From assembly GCA_963710745.1 (NCBI GenBank), contig CAVQBP010000015.1, forward strand, positions 109,819-173,818: a stretch of DNA of 64,000 nucleotides, given 5' to 3'. Each line of letters opens with the position of its first letter. Positions within the stretch are counted from its first letter, which is position 1. The position numbers and the translations under genes are program-made. The stretch is from CAVQBP01 sp963710745 (lineage in GTDB: Bacteria > Bacteroidota > Ignavibacteria > Ignavibacteriales > Ignavibacteriaceae). Shown in pieces: positions 16,845 through 26,461 of this stretch. The notes beneath the pieces were generated by a model. That model was not told the origin of the DNA. It saw only the letters and a list, made by a program, of their open reading frames with translations, and made no database searches.

Positions 16845-18371
16845 CTATATAACATCCCATTGCCATCCATCTTTTTTAAGCATTTCACTGGCCGTATCAG
16901 GTCCCCAGGTTCCTGATTTATAATTAGGAAATTTTATCCAGGGTTTGTTTTCCCATTCTTCAACAATGGGATCAATTATTGACCATGCTTTATATATCCA
17001 GTCAGCTCTCGGGAAAAGGGTTTGATCTCCTTTCATTGCATCAAATAAAAGCCATTGATATGCACTTGGAGGTTCGTCAATACCGAAGGCAGTTGCATAT
17101 TCAAAGTTTAAATCTACATGTTTTAATTTTAATTCTGCTCCCGGTTGTTTTGCAGTAAATGTATATATAATCCCTTCATTTGGCTGCAGCCTGAAACTAA
17201 GCGAGTTATGTTTCTTATCTAAATCATGATTTCTAGGAAACATTAAATGCGGGGTCGGTTTAAACCTAATAGTAATTTCGGTTAATTTCTGAGACATTCT
17301 TTTACCTGTCCTAAGATAAAATGGAACTCCAGCCCATCGCCAATTATCTAACCGGACTCTTAATGCAGCAAAAGTCGGAACTGTTGAATCTTTTGCTACA
17401 TTATCTTCCTCCCTGTAGGATTGAACTTTTTTACCATTAACCTGCCCAATATTATATTGACCGAGAACGACATCTTTTTTTAAATCAATTCTACAGACAG
17501 ATTCCAGGACCTGGTTTGTTTCGGTCCGAAGAGAATGAGAATCATAATTTACAGGCGGTTCTATTGCTGTCATACATAAAAGCTGCAGCAGATGATTTTG
17601 AACCATATCTCTGATTACTCCTGTTTTTTCATAGAAGTTACCGCGCGTTTCAATTCCTAAAGTTTCAGCCACCGTTATTTGTATATTATCAATATAGTTT
17701 CTATTCCAGATAGGTTCGAAGCCCGGATTTGCAAATCTGAAAACAAGCATATTCTGAACTGTCTCTTTCCCGAGGAAATGATCTACCCTGAATATCTGAT
17801 CTTCCTTAAATACTTTCTGTATTGCAGCATCAAGCTCTCTTGCAGATTTCTCATCGTGACCGAATGGTTTCTCGATTATTACTCTTCTCCATCCGTTTTC
17901 GGTATTAGATAATCCGGAGGAAGCCAGTCTTTTTATAATTACATCATAAAATGAAGGAGGTGTGGATAGATGAAAAAGAACATTATCTTCGATATCCATG
18001 TCTTTCTGAAGATTTTCAATTTTAGATTTTAATTTTTTATACGATGTATCTGCTTCATCTTTAAAATCACCCGGAACATAAAACAGATTTTTCCCAAAAT
18101 CCTGCCATTTTTCTTCGCTGCATCCATCAGATTTTTTCAGTGCTTCATGCATTTCATTTCTAAATTTATCATCACTGTAATCTCTTCTTGCAAATCCGAT
18201 TATTGCAAAATTTTTCGGCATAAGTCCTATACAATAAAGACTGAAAAGGGAGGGGACTAATTCCCGGTGTGCAAGATCTCCAGATGCACCAAAAATAACA
18301 ACTATGCACGGGTCAGGAGGTTCTTGTTTTAGCATTCCTTTTTCTGAAACTCTTACATGTTTACTTTCCAT
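16845..18371 (-). CDS. zwf: Glucose-6-phosphate 1-dehydrogenase
   Basis: First step of the oxidative pentose phosphate pathway: glucose-6-phosphate plus NADP to 6-phosphogluconolactone. At 508 residues it is full length. The Rossmann motif FGASGDLAHREL is near residue 28, and the substrate-binding signature FRVDHFLGKE is near residue 195, followed by TVQNMLVFRFAN. In the GASGDLAxRKL element the usual lysine is a glutamate (HREL). The start overlaps the end of gnd by 11 bases, so the two are translationally coupled. No 6-phosphogluconolactonase gene is seen in the window. Confidence 0.96.
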   Translation of the reverse strand: MESKHVRVSEKGMLKQEPPDPCIVVIFGASGDLAHRELVPSLFSLYCIGLMPKNFAIIGFARRDYSDDKFRNEMHEALKKSDGCSEEKWQDFGKNLFYVPGDFKDEADTSYKKLKSKIENLQKDMDIEDNVLFHLSTPPSFYDVIIKRLASSGLSNTENGWRRVIIEKPFGHDEKSARELDAAIQKVFKEDQIFRVDHFLGKETVQNMLVFRFANPGFEPIWNRNYIDNIQITVAETLGIETRGNFYEKTGVIRDMVQNHLLQLLCMTAIEPPVNYDSHSLRTETNQVLESVCRIDLKKDVVLGQYNIGQVNGKKVQSYREEDNVAKDSTVPTFAALRVRLDNWRWAGVPFYLRTGKRMSQKLTEITIRFKPTPHLMFPRNHDLDKKHNSLSFRLQPNEGIIYTFTAKQPGAELKLKHVDLNFEYATAFGIDEPPSAYQWLLFDAMKGDQTLFPRADWIYKAWSIIDPIVEEWENKPWIKFPNYKSGTWGPDTASEMLKKDGWQWDVI

Positions 18372-19275
18372 GAGCCAATTCCTCCTTTACAGCATGACCT
18401 CCAAATTGATTACGTAAAGCGGCAATAACTTTATCCGAAAACGGTTCATCCAACCTGGACGCAAATCTTTTGTAAAGTGACATTGTAATTGTTGGAACAG
18501 GGACGGCATTTTCAACGGCATAATCAGTAGTCCATCTGGCAGTTCCGGAATCATCAACATAAGGAGCGATTTTCTCCAGACCATTATCTTCCTCTTTAAA
18601 AGCTTTTGCTGCCAGTTCGATAAGCCAGCTTCTGACAACCGAACCATTATGCCATAGATTCGCAACCTGCTGCAGGTTAATATTAAAATCCGATCTGTAC
18701 ATACATTCAAACGCTTCACCTATACCCTCAAGCATAACGTATTCAAGTGCATTATGAATCATTTTAACAAAATGACCGGCACCGTTTTTACCAACTAGCG
18801 CATAACCATCTTCAGGTGCAAGAGATTTAAAAATTGGCTCCATTCTTTTATAATCTTCTTCAGATCCGCCGATCATTAAATTGTAACCAATTTTTAATCC
18901 CCATACTCCGCCGCTAACACCGCAATCTATAAATTTTATCCCTTTTTGACGACATCGTTCAGCATTTTTCATAGAATTTTTGTAATTGGAATTTCCGCCG
19001 TCCACAATCAGATCCTTTTTATCCAATTTATCAAGCAGTGCCGAAATAGTTTTTTCAGTTGGTTCACCATGCGGAACCATTACCCAGATATTTCTTGGTG
19101 CAGGAATTTTTTTTATTAGATCTTCAATTGATTCTGATCCCTCTGCGCCATCAACGACTGCTTGATCAATATTTTCTTTTTTAAGATCGAAAGCTACTAT
19201 TTCATGATCATCTTTTCTTAATCTTTTAACCATGTTTGCCCCCATTTTTCCTAATCCTATTAATCCTAATTTCAT
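18361..19275 (-). CDS. gnd: 6-phosphogluconate dehydrogenase, decarboxylating (short, YqeC type)
   Basis: Oxidatively decarboxylates 6-phosphogluconate to ribulose-5-phosphate. It is the short form (304 residues here), a group usually described as NAD-preferring. Motifs are GLIGLGKMGANMVKRL at the N-terminus, VDGGNSN near residue 90, and DCGVSGGVWGL near 117, with the catalytic lysine in KMIHN. The ATG at 19275 was chosen over the TTG at 19287 because GGAG ends six bases before it; the longer reading puts the ribosome-binding site inside the gene. It lies between the HAD gene and zwf, on the same strand. Confidence 0.94.
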   Translation of the reverse strand: MKLGLIGLGKMGANMVKRLRKDDHEIVAFDLKKENIDQAVVDGAEGSESIEDLIKKIPAPRNIWVMVPHGEPTEKTISALLDKLDKKDLIVDGGNSNYKNSMKNAERCRQKGIKFIDCGVSGGVWGLKIGYNLMIGGSEEDYKRMEPIFKSLAPEDGYALVGKNGAGHFVKMIHNALEYVMLEGIGEAFECMYRSDFNINLQQVANLWHNGSVVRSWLIELAAKAFKEEDNGLEKIAPYVDDSGTARWTTDYAVENAVPVPTITMSLYKRFASRLDEPFSDKVIAALRNQFGGHAVKEELAHGK

Positions 19276-19371
19276 TTTCATCTCCAAAAATATTTATATT
19301 CTTTCTATTAATTTGAGAAAATTTTATGGGATAATAAATAACACAGATCAAATGGGACAAAAACCGGGGTT

Positions 19372-19992
19372 TTATTTGTTATTTAAGAGGATACCTTTTT
19401 CCAGCAATAAATTATGTAAGCTCTTAACATCAGTTAAATGAATTGTCTGAATGCCCTGCTTGGCGGCTTCTTCGATATTTTCGATTCTGTCATCAATGAA
19501 AAGACATTCGTCAGGAGTTTTATGAAGCACATCTAAAGCGATTTTATAAATGAGTGGTTCGGGCTTCCTTGTATTAAGGAAACCCGAACTGAAAAAAGAA
19601 GTGAAATATTTATAGAGTTTAAAGTTATTTATCCTGAAAAGATTTAACTCATAAGATTCATTATTAATGGCAGCCATAAGATAATTCCCGTTTTCTGAAA
19701 GTTTTTCAAGAATTTGAATAGAACTTTCATAAGGTTTTGTTCGGCTCTTAATAAACTTTATAAAATCTTCTCGGCTAAAATTTCTATTCTTGTAAAAAAT
19801 TACTTTTTCTACATATTTATTTAACGAAATATTACCTTTTTCGAATTCAGGGAAAATCTCATTGTGCCGTCTTTCGGTTTCATCAAAATCAAATTTAAAA
19901 TGTTCTGCGGCTTCTATGCGGTTAACTTCATCCCATCCGTTAGTTAAAATTACGCCGCCAATATCAAATAATAGAGTTGTTATGTTACTCAC
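19372..19992 (-). CDS. HAD-superfamily hydrolase (IA group)
   Basis: A 206-residue haloacid-dehalogenase-type phosphatase. Motif I is LLFDIGGVIL (nucleophile D10). The third position is glycine rather than the usual aspartate, as in the YihX-like glucose-1-phosphatase group. Motif IV is FIDDRIENI near residue 170. The start overlaps the tal-pgi stop in an ATGA-type four-base overlap, so it is translated with that gene. The context suggests a sugar-phosphate substrate, but this is inference. A 96-base gap with a small GC hairpin separates it from gnd. Confidence 0.83.
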   Translation of the reverse strand: MSNITTLLFDIGGVILTNGWDEVNRIEAAEHFKFDFDETERRHNEIFPEFEKGNISLNKYVEKVIFYKNRNFSREDFIKFIKSRTKPYESSIQILEKLSENGNYLMAAINNESYELNLFRINNFKLYKYFTSFFSSGFLNTRKPEPLIYKIALDVLHKTPDECLFIDDRIENIEEAAKQGIQTIHLTDVKSLHNLLLEKGILLNNK

Positions 19993-22832
19993 TCTTTTAA
20001 ACCCGATTCCAGTTTCTTTAATGACTGCTCAATGTTCTTCCCGAGATGAATTCTAATTACACGTCTGTTCTTATCATTTAATGATCTGAAATCACCAAGA
20101 GCCTGGGCTCTCTGCAGAGTTGCAAAACCATAATCACTTCCCGGAATGGCAGCATCTTCTTCAACATCATATGTAAATAGAATCATTACTCCTGTATTAG
20201 GTCCGCCTTTATGGAGCTGGCCTGTAGAATGCATATATCTTGGACCATATCCAAGTGTTGTAGCGACTTTTAATTTGTCTCTCAACTTCATTCTAATTGA
20301 CTGCAGGATTTTTTCCCGTTCAGGAGTTTGCATGAAGTATGCTAGCATAGCTAAATAATCAGGTGAATTTGCAAGCTTAACAAATGTATTTAAAAATGCA
20401 GGTAAAGATTTCCTATGACCTTCAAACATCCAGTCAGCGTTTTTATTACAGAAAACAGCAATTTCACCATCCTTAAGTACAGGTTCTCCTTCACCAAATG
20501 AACCTTTTTCTTTCCATTCATTTAAAAGATCTTTAGAATTCTTTTTGCTTTCGGCAACATTCGGCTCATCGAAAGGATTTACATTAATAATTCTTCCTGC
20601 AGTTGCGGTAGCAAGCTCCCACCGGAAAAATTCGGCGCCAAGCGCTAATTTATTCTGAAGTTCAATCTTAACAACCGGGTATCCTTCTTTTTCAAGAGCT
20701 TTTAATTTTTTCTCATTCTTTTGATCATCATCATCGCTGGTAAATAAATAAACGAAAACCCTGTCATTGCCATAAACTTCCGGTTTACCGGGAACTTCAC
20801 CTTCAACAGGTATTAAACCGGTTCCTTCTTTCCCAGTGCTTTCTGCAATTAACTGCTCAACCCAATAACCAAATGCACTTACAGATTCGGATAAGATGAA
20901 AGTAACTTTATCTCTCCCCTGCAATTTATTTATCCCTAGTAAAGTTCCGAGGTTAATGGATGGATTTGCATTGGACGGAATGGAAGCGTCGCTGCTTATC
21001 TCTATTTGACGTGCATTATCTAGTATTCTTTTGATATCAACACCAATTAAAGCCATAGGAACTAATCCAAAATAAGAAAGAGCAGAATATCTTCCACCGT
21101 AATCTGCGGGATTTGTAAAGAATCTCCTGAAGTTCTTGTCTTTTGCTTCTTCTTCAAGTGGGGTTCCGGCATCAGTAATTGCAATAAAATGATTTCCCGG
21201 ATTTTCAATTCCTCTATCCTTTACTACATCATAAAAGTATTTGTAAAAGCTCAGAGTTTCTGTTGTAGTTCCTGATTTGCTTGCGACTATAAACAGAGAT
21301 TTAGAGACGTCAATTTTTGACTCGATATTTTTTACGGCCGCAGGATCAGTATTATCCAGCATTAGTAATTGAGGAAATCCAGCTTTTGAGCCGAAGGTTT
21401 CCCTTACAACTTCAGGACACAAGCTGCTTCCACCCATTCCTAAAAGAACAACAAACTTAAATTTATCCTGTTTGATACTTTTTGCAAATTCTTCAATATC
21501 ACCGGCTCTGTCAATAAAGTCATTAATGTTAATCCAGCCTAAACGATTCTTTATAGCTTTTGCTGTTTCTTTGTCAGATTTCCATAAATAAGGATCTTTA
21601 GCAAAAAGTCTTCTTGTAAATTGTTTTTCATCTAAAGATTTTAAAGCATCTTTTACTGATGATTCAGATTTACCATAAGTTATTTTCTGGAAACCTGTTT
21701 TATCACCTAAAATTTCCATTCTCTTTTTGGCCAGGCTGATCATTAAATTATTAAAAGGATCAATAAATTTTTGAATACCGTCATTAACAAGCTGATCAGT
21801 AACAAAATCAATATCGATACCCACTTTCTTTAAATCATCGAATACTTTTTGTGCCTCATCGATATCTTTTTCAACCGAATCCGCTTCAATCTTTCCATGA
21901 TCTGCAAAAGCAGATATAGTAACTTCAGGCATTGTGTTTACAGTATCTTTACCAATCAATGGTTCAACATACTTAACATCATTGTAAAGAGGATCTTTCG
22001 TGCTTGTACTTGCCCACAGAGGCCTCTGAACACGAGCTCCTTTTTCAACCAGCTTTTGCCATCTATCGCCAGAGAATATTCTTTTAAAACTCTGATAAGC
22101 TAGTTTTGCGCTTGCAACAGCTGCTTTACCAAGCAGGTGTTCCGGGCGCGGGCCGTCACCGGAATTATTTTCAGGAATAATAAGATGACTAAGAAGTTGA
22201 TCTGCTAAAACATCAATACGGCTTAAGAAAAAGCTTGCTACCGAAGATACATTATCAACAGATTTTCCTTCCGCCATTCTGCGTTCAAGAGCATTTATGT
22301 GTGCATGTGCGACTGCTTCATAACTTGCAATTGAGAAAAGGAGGGTAACATTTATATTTATTCCTTCATAAAGCATTTGTTCAATTGCAGGAACTCCTTC
22401 TTTTGTCCCGGGGATTTTTATAAAGCAGTTTGGCCTGTCGACTGCTTTATACAATCTGCGTGCATCATTCATCGTTCCTTCTGTATCATGAGCAAGATAA
22501 GGAGAAACTTCCAGGCTTATATAACCATCGAGCCCGTTAGATTCATCATAAACGGGTCGTAAAATATCGCAGGCATCCTGGACATCTTTAACTGTTAACG
22601 CATCATAAATCTCGCCGATTGTTTTTTTCTCATTAACTAATTTGTTAATCTGCTGATCGTAATCATTGCCGCCTGATATTGCTTTATTAAAAATTGCCGG
22701 GTTAGATGTATTTCCACGCAAACCTTCTTTGGTAACTCTCTTTTTTAATTCACCGCTTTTAATCATTTTACGGGTAAGATTATCTAACCAATAACTCTGT
22801 CCATAATTGATTAGTTCTAAAAGTGCATTCAT
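19989..22832 (-). CDS. Bifunctional transaldolase / glucose-6-phosphate isomerase
   Basis: A 947-residue fusion. Residues 1 to about 370 are transaldolase: the opening NLTRKMIKSGELKKRV, the TSNPAIF motif, and the Schiff-base lysine in CFIKIPGTKEG near residue 138. Residues about 400-947 are glucose-6-phosphate isomerase: GMGGSSLCPEV near 462 and SKSGTTTET near 515. The isomerase half is longer than the short archaeal type. Such fusions are known in several bacterial lineages and link the non-oxidative pentose phosphate pathway to glycolysis in one polypeptide. It sits between tkt (68-base gap) and the HAD gene (four-base overlap). Confidence 0.95.
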   Translation of the reverse strand: MNALLELINYGQSYWLDNLTRKMIKSGELKKRVTKEGLRGNTSNPAIFNKAISGGNDYDQQINKLVNEKKTIGEIYDALTVKDVQDACDILRPVYDESNGLDGYISLEVSPYLAHDTEGTMNDARRLYKAVDRPNCFIKIPGTKEGVPAIEQMLYEGININVTLLFSIASYEAVAHAHINALERRMAEGKSVDNVSSVASFFLSRIDVLADQLLSHLIIPENNSGDGPRPEHLLGKAAVASAKLAYQSFKRIFSGDRWQKLVEKGARVQRPLWASTSTKDPLYNDVKYVEPLIGKDTVNTMPEVTISAFADHGKIEADSVEKDIDEAQKVFDDLKKVGIDIDFVTDQLVNDGIQKFIDPFNNLMISLAKKRMEILGDKTGFQKITYGKSESSVKDALKSLDEKQFTRRLFAKDPYLWKSDKETAKAIKNRLGWININDFIDRAGDIEEFAKSIKQDKFKFVVLLGMGGSSLCPEVVRETFGSKAGFPQLLMLDNTDPAAVKNIESKIDVSKSLFIVASKSGTTTETLSFYKYFYDVVKDRGIENPGNHFIAITDAGTPLEEEAKDKNFRRFFTNPADYGGRYSALSYFGLVPMALIGVDIKRILDNARQIEISSDASIPSNANPSINLGTLLGINKLQGRDKVTFILSESVSAFGYWVEQLIAESTGKEGTGLIPVEGEVPGKPEVYGNDRVFVYLFTSDDDDQKNEKKLKALEKEGYPVVKIELQNKLALGAEFFRWELATATAGRIINVNPFDEPNVAESKKNSKDLLNEWKEKGSFGEGEPVLKDGEIAVFCNKNADWMFEGHRKSLPAFLNTFVKLANSPDYLAMLAYFMQTPEREKILQSIRMKLRDKLKVATTLGYGPRYMHSTGQLHKGGPNTGVMILFTYDVEEDAAIPGSDYGFATLQRAQALGDFRSLNDKNRRVIRIHLGKNIEQSLKKLESGLKE

Positions 22833-22900
22833 TTTGAAACTTCTCCTTTAATTCATTTCCTCTTCAGAAAATTTTAATTTATAAAATTTAATCTTCTACT

Positions 22901-24937
22901 TTATTTATTCTTGCTTAATAACTTTTGGGATTTTTCTACGATGTTTTCTACGGTTAGACCATAGTGTTTATAGATTTCTTTATATGGAGCAGAAGCACCA
23001 AATTTTGTAATTCCGATAACTTCACCTGCATCACCTACCCATTCCTGCCAACCGAAGGGTGAACCGGCTTCTACTGCAATTCTCGCTTTTATATTCGACG
23101 GTAGAACTTCTTCTTTATATTCATCAGGTTGATCCCTGAAAAATTCCCAGCTGGGCATACTTACAACCCTGGCATTAATCCCTTTTTCCAGGAGTTTTTC
23201 CTGAGCTTCCATAATTAAATGAACTTCCGAACCGGTTGAAATCAATATTACATCGGGTTTGTCAGATTTTTCTTTTGATAAAATGTATGCACCTTTAAGA
23301 ACACCATCGGCCGATGAAACTTTATTACGGTCAAAAATAGGCAGATTCTGGCGTGAGAGAACCAGCATTGTAGGACCATTGGTTCTTTTAATTGCAGCCC
23401 TCCATGCATAAGATGTTTCGTTGGCATCTGCAGGCCGGATAACATACAAATGCGGCATTGCTCTTAAAGATGCTAAATGTTCAATCGGCTGATGAGTAGG
23501 ACCATCTTCCCCTAACCCGATTGAATCATGAGTCATAACATAAAGAACAGGTAATTCCATTAAAGCCGAAAGTCTAATTGATGGTCTGGCGTAATCTGTA
23601 AATACAAAGAAAGTAGAAGCAAAAGGACGTATACCTCCGTGTAAATACATTCCATTATTTATTCCGCACATACCATGTTCCCTGATACCGTAAGTAAAAT
23701 TGCGGTTTTCATAGTTGTCTTTTTCAAAATAATCAGAATTATTTATAAGAGTTTTTGTAGAGGGAGAAAGGTCTCCGCTTCCGCCTATAAGCCATGGCAG
23801 CTGTGCAGCAATGCTGTTTAAGATTTTTCCGCCGGCTGATCTGGTTGCAACAGGCTTATCGGTTGCTTCAAAAACCGGGATATTCTTATCCCAATTTTTC
23901 GGCAGTTCAAGCTTTAACATACTCTCAAATTTTTTAGCCTGTTCAGGATATTCTTTTTTATATTTTTTATACTTCTCATTCCATTCTTCTTCGGCTTTCT
24001 TACCTTTTTCGATTGCTTTATTTGTAGTTGCCGATACTTCACCGGGTACATAAAAAGTTTTATCTTCGGGCCATCCATAGAATTTTTTAGTAAGTTTAAC
24101 TTCCTCTTCTCCAAGCGGAGAACCGTGTGATTCCGAGGTATCATGCATGTTGGGCGAACCGTATGCAATGTGTGATCTGATTATAATTAATGAGGGCTTA
24201 TTCTTTTCTTTCTTTGCATTATCAATCGCTTCTGAAATAACTTTGATATCATTTGCTTTTTCGCCGATATTCTGAACATGCCAGTTATAGCCTTCAAATC
24301 TTTTTTTAACATTATCAGAATATGTAAGTTCTGTTTCACCCTCAATACTTATGTGGTTATCGTCGTAAAAGTAGATTAATTTACCAAGACCCAAATGTCC
24401 GGCCATAGAAGCTGACTCATGAGAAGCTCCTTCCATTAAATCTCCATCACTGCAGAATACATACGTATAATGATCAACAATTTTACTCCCTTTTATATTA
24501 AAAAGTGATGCAAGATGTCTTTCGGCAATAGCCATTCCCACACCATTCATAAAACCCTGACCCAAAGGACCTGTAGTAGTTTCAACTCCGGGAGTTCTTT
24601 CAACCTCGGGATGCCCGGGAGTAATGCTGTCCCATTGGCGGAATTTTTTCAAATCTTCCAAAGATACATCATAACCCATTAAGAAAAGAGTTGAATAAAG
24701 AAGCATTGAAGCATGACCGTTTGATAAAACAAACCTGTCGCGGTTAAACCATTTGGGATTTTTAGGATTAAACTTCAGGTGTTTCTTATATAGAATGTAA
24801 ATTACAGGAGCAAGTGCCATTGGAGTCCCCGGGTGCCCGGAATTAGCTTTCTGCACAGCATCCATAGATAAAGTTCTGATTGTATTTATCGATAAATCAT
24901 CTACAGAATTTTTTTTCTTTTTATCAATTCCCTTCAT
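22901..24937 (-). CDS. tkt: Transketolase
   Basis: Thiamine-diphosphate enzyme that moves two-carbon units between sugar phosphates in the non-oxidative pentose phosphate pathway. The 678-residue length and domain order are standard. Seen are the N-terminal ANSGHPGTPMALAP, the thiamine-binding GDLMEGASHES near residue 160, YDDNHISIEGET near 190, and the pyrimidine-domain segments FVFTDYARPSIRL and VMTHDSIGLGEDGPTHQPIEH near 455. It is the first gene of the operon that runs to 15352. A promoter candidate is at 24981-25008. Confidence 0.97.
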   Translation of the reverse strand: MKGIDKKKKNSVDDLSINTIRTLSMDAVQKANSGHPGTPMALAPVIYILYKKHLKFNPKNPKWFNRDRFVLSNGHASMLLYSTLFLMGYDVSLEDLKKFRQWDSITPGHPEVERTPGVETTTGPLGQGFMNGVGMAIAERHLASLFNIKGSKIVDHYTYVFCSDGDLMEGASHESASMAGHLGLGKLIYFYDDNHISIEGETELTYSDNVKKRFEGYNWHVQNIGEKANDIKVISEAIDNAKKEKNKPSLIIIRSHIAYGSPNMHDTSESHGSPLGEEEVKLTKKFYGWPEDKTFYVPGEVSATTNKAIEKGKKAEEEWNEKYKKYKKEYPEQAKKFESMLKLELPKNWDKNIPVFEATDKPVATRSAGGKILNSIAAQLPWLIGGSGDLSPSTKTLINNSDYFEKDNYENRNFTYGIREHGMCGINNGMYLHGGIRPFASTFFVFTDYARPSIRLSALMELPVLYVMTHDSIGLGEDGPTHQPIEHLASLRAMPHLYVIRPADANETSYAWRAAIKRTNGPTMLVLSRQNLPIFDRNKVSSADGVLKGAYILSKEKSDKPDVILISTGSEVHLIMEAQEKLLEKGINARVVSMPSWEFFRDQPDEYKEEVLPSNIKARIAVEAGSPFGWQEWVGDAGEVIGITKFGASAPYKEIYKHYGLTVENIVEKSQKLLSKNK

Positions 24938-24980
24938 TAATGAAATTCCTTTCTTAAGTTCCTTTTTGGAATCTTTTATT

Positions 24981-25008
24981 ATTTTAAAATTACTTATGTA
25001 AAAGTCAA
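24981..25008 (-). promoter_or_regulatory. Candidate promoter of the tkt operon
   Basis: On the minus strand, TTGACT (25003-25008) and TAAAAT (24981-24986) are 16 bases apart and end 44 bases before the tkt ATG. The match to a sigma-70-like promoter is fair, but the region is very AT-rich. Confidence 0.4.
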
Positions 25009-25146
25009 AGGGCTGTAATTTAAGTCAATAAATCAAAGATTAAATGATTTCCCTCCTGAAAATTAACATGCAAATTTACGAAATAATTATATATGATTAA
25101 ATAATAATTAACCTGTAAGTAGAAAGTTTAGAAGGATTTATAAAGA

Positions 25147-25773
25147 TTAGTGTTTATTTATACTTATGTTTTTACACGATTTTAAAATAGTTCCATTAAA
25201 TAAAAAAGAGACCTGCCTCAATGTTAATGCCTGATCAAATTCAGTGATTGCTGATATTCCATCTGCAGGAACAATAATGTTATACCATCTTAATCCGGCG
25301 GAACCGGCAGTATTTGCAACACAGATGTTGGAAACTGTCCCGGTAATTACCAGGTTTTCTATTTTCCACAATTTTAGGTAATGCTCCAGTGGTGTTCCGT
25401 AGAATCCGTCATACCTGTTTTTCTGAAAAACCATTTCATTTTTTTGAGGGAGCAGTTCATCAATTATCTTCCATCCCCAGGAATCTTTTCTGCAGTGTAC
25501 CGGCCAGATTTCCCACTCTTTGTCGCCTTCGAAGTGCGTATCCTGTGTATAGATTACAGGAGAACCGGATTTTCGGAAAGAATCTATTAAGAACCGAATA
25601 CCTGTTAAGGTTTCTCCTGCAGATTCGACAAGCAAGCTTCCGCCTTCTTTAATAAAATCGTTCTGCATATCAATTATAAGTAAAGCCGATTTATTACCGG
25701 GAAGAGAAATTTCTTTTTCAAATTTTAATTCCGGTACTTCAACTTTTTTCCCGGGTATAAAATTAAAACTCAT
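25147..25773 (-). CDS. Isochorismatase-family cysteine hydrolase
   Basis: A 208-residue hydrolase of the isochorismatase/nicotinamidase fold. The catalytic triad is visible: D35 in LLIIDMQNDF, K118 in VFQKNRYDGF and C151 in TVSNICVANT, with the family's cis-peptide region just before the cysteine. Substrates in this family range from isochorismate to nicotinamide, ureas and carbamates. No siderophore or NAD-salvage genes are nearby, so the substrate is open. It stands between tkt and the HPF-like gene, all on the minus strand. Confidence 0.85.
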   Translation of the reverse strand: MSFNFIPGKKVEVPELKFEKEISLPGNKSALLIIDMQNDFIKEGGSLLVESAGETLTGIRFLIDSFRKSGSPVIYTQDTHFEGDKEWEIWPVHCRKDSWGWKIIDELLPQKNEMVFQKNRYDGFYGTPLEHYLKLWKIENLVITGTVSNICVANTAGSAGLRWYNIIVPADGISAITEFDQALTLRQVSFLFNGTILKSCKNISINKH

Positions 25774-25825
25774 TTTAAATCTCTAATAAAATTTATTTTC
25801 TATTCTGTTAAATAGTATAGCTTCT

Positions 25826-26392
25826 TTATGCAGCCGGATTATCTACTATTTGAACAGTACTTGCCTGCGGACCTTTAGCACCTTGCTCTTCAAAGAATCG
25901 TACGCCGGTTCCCGTTTTCAATTTTTCAAATTCATTATGCAGTACACTGTTTTTATGAAAATAAATCTCTCTACCGTTAACGGTTTTTATAAAACCGTAA
26001 CCGTTTTGAGGATATAACTCTGATACAATTGCAATGGTTTCCTGAGCCGGATGAGCCTTTATTTTGCTCTTTTGGATTTTACATAACTCTTTAGTTTTTC
26101 TTCTGGCAGCTTCAAAAGCTTCTCTTACAATTGAATACAGCGGTTCATTCATATTACCTTCGCCGGGTTCCCTTTTAATTATAACCTCATGCCCCGGGGG
26201 AATTCTAATGTCAATTCTAATCCTGAAGGGAGACCCATAATTCTGATATTTTTGCGGTTTCTCAATTGCAATACGACAACTTGTAATATGATCGCATACT
26301 TTTTCAAGTTTATTTGTTTTTTCTCTTATTAATTTTTCTAATTCATCGGTTTTATTAACATCACGATAAGATATTTCCAGTGGAATTTGCAT
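25826..26392 (-). CDS. Ribosome-hibernation-type protein: HPF/RaiA domain fused to a cold-shock domain
   Basis: A 188-residue two-domain protein. Residues 1 to about 105 match the HPF/RaiA (S30AE) fold that binds the ribosomal decoding centre: MQIPLEISYRDVNKTDELEKL, later PPGHEVIIKREPGE. Residues about 125-185 are a cold-shock domain with the RNA-binding YGFIKTVNGREIYFHKNSV and a final GPQASTVQIV. The ATG at 26392 was chosen because GAGG lies seven bases before it. An upstream TTG at 26404 would include that ribosome-binding site. It is 70 bases after ftsH on the same strand. A link between ribosome silencing and RNA binding is plausible but untested here. Confidence 0.88.
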   Translation of the reverse strand: MQIPLEISYRDVNKTDELEKLIREKTNKLEKVCDHITSCRIAIEKPQKYQNYGSPFRIRIDIRIPPGHEVIIKREPGEGNMNEPLYSIVREAFEAARRKTKELCKIQKSKIKAHPAQETIAIVSELYPQNGYGFIKTVNGREIYFHKNSVLHNEFEKLKTGTGVRFFEEQGAKGPQASTVQIVDNPAA

Positions 26393-26461
26393 AATTAACC
26401 TCAATTAAATTGTTAATTAAATTGCTATATTTTCATATAAAGTTCAAGATCCTAGGAAAAC

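Noticed and set aside
19352..19376. AAAACC/GGTTTT hairpin between the HAD gene and gnd as a terminator
   Set aside because: The loop is only two to four bases and the stem is AT-rich. A full stop here would also split an operon whose gene content is coherent.
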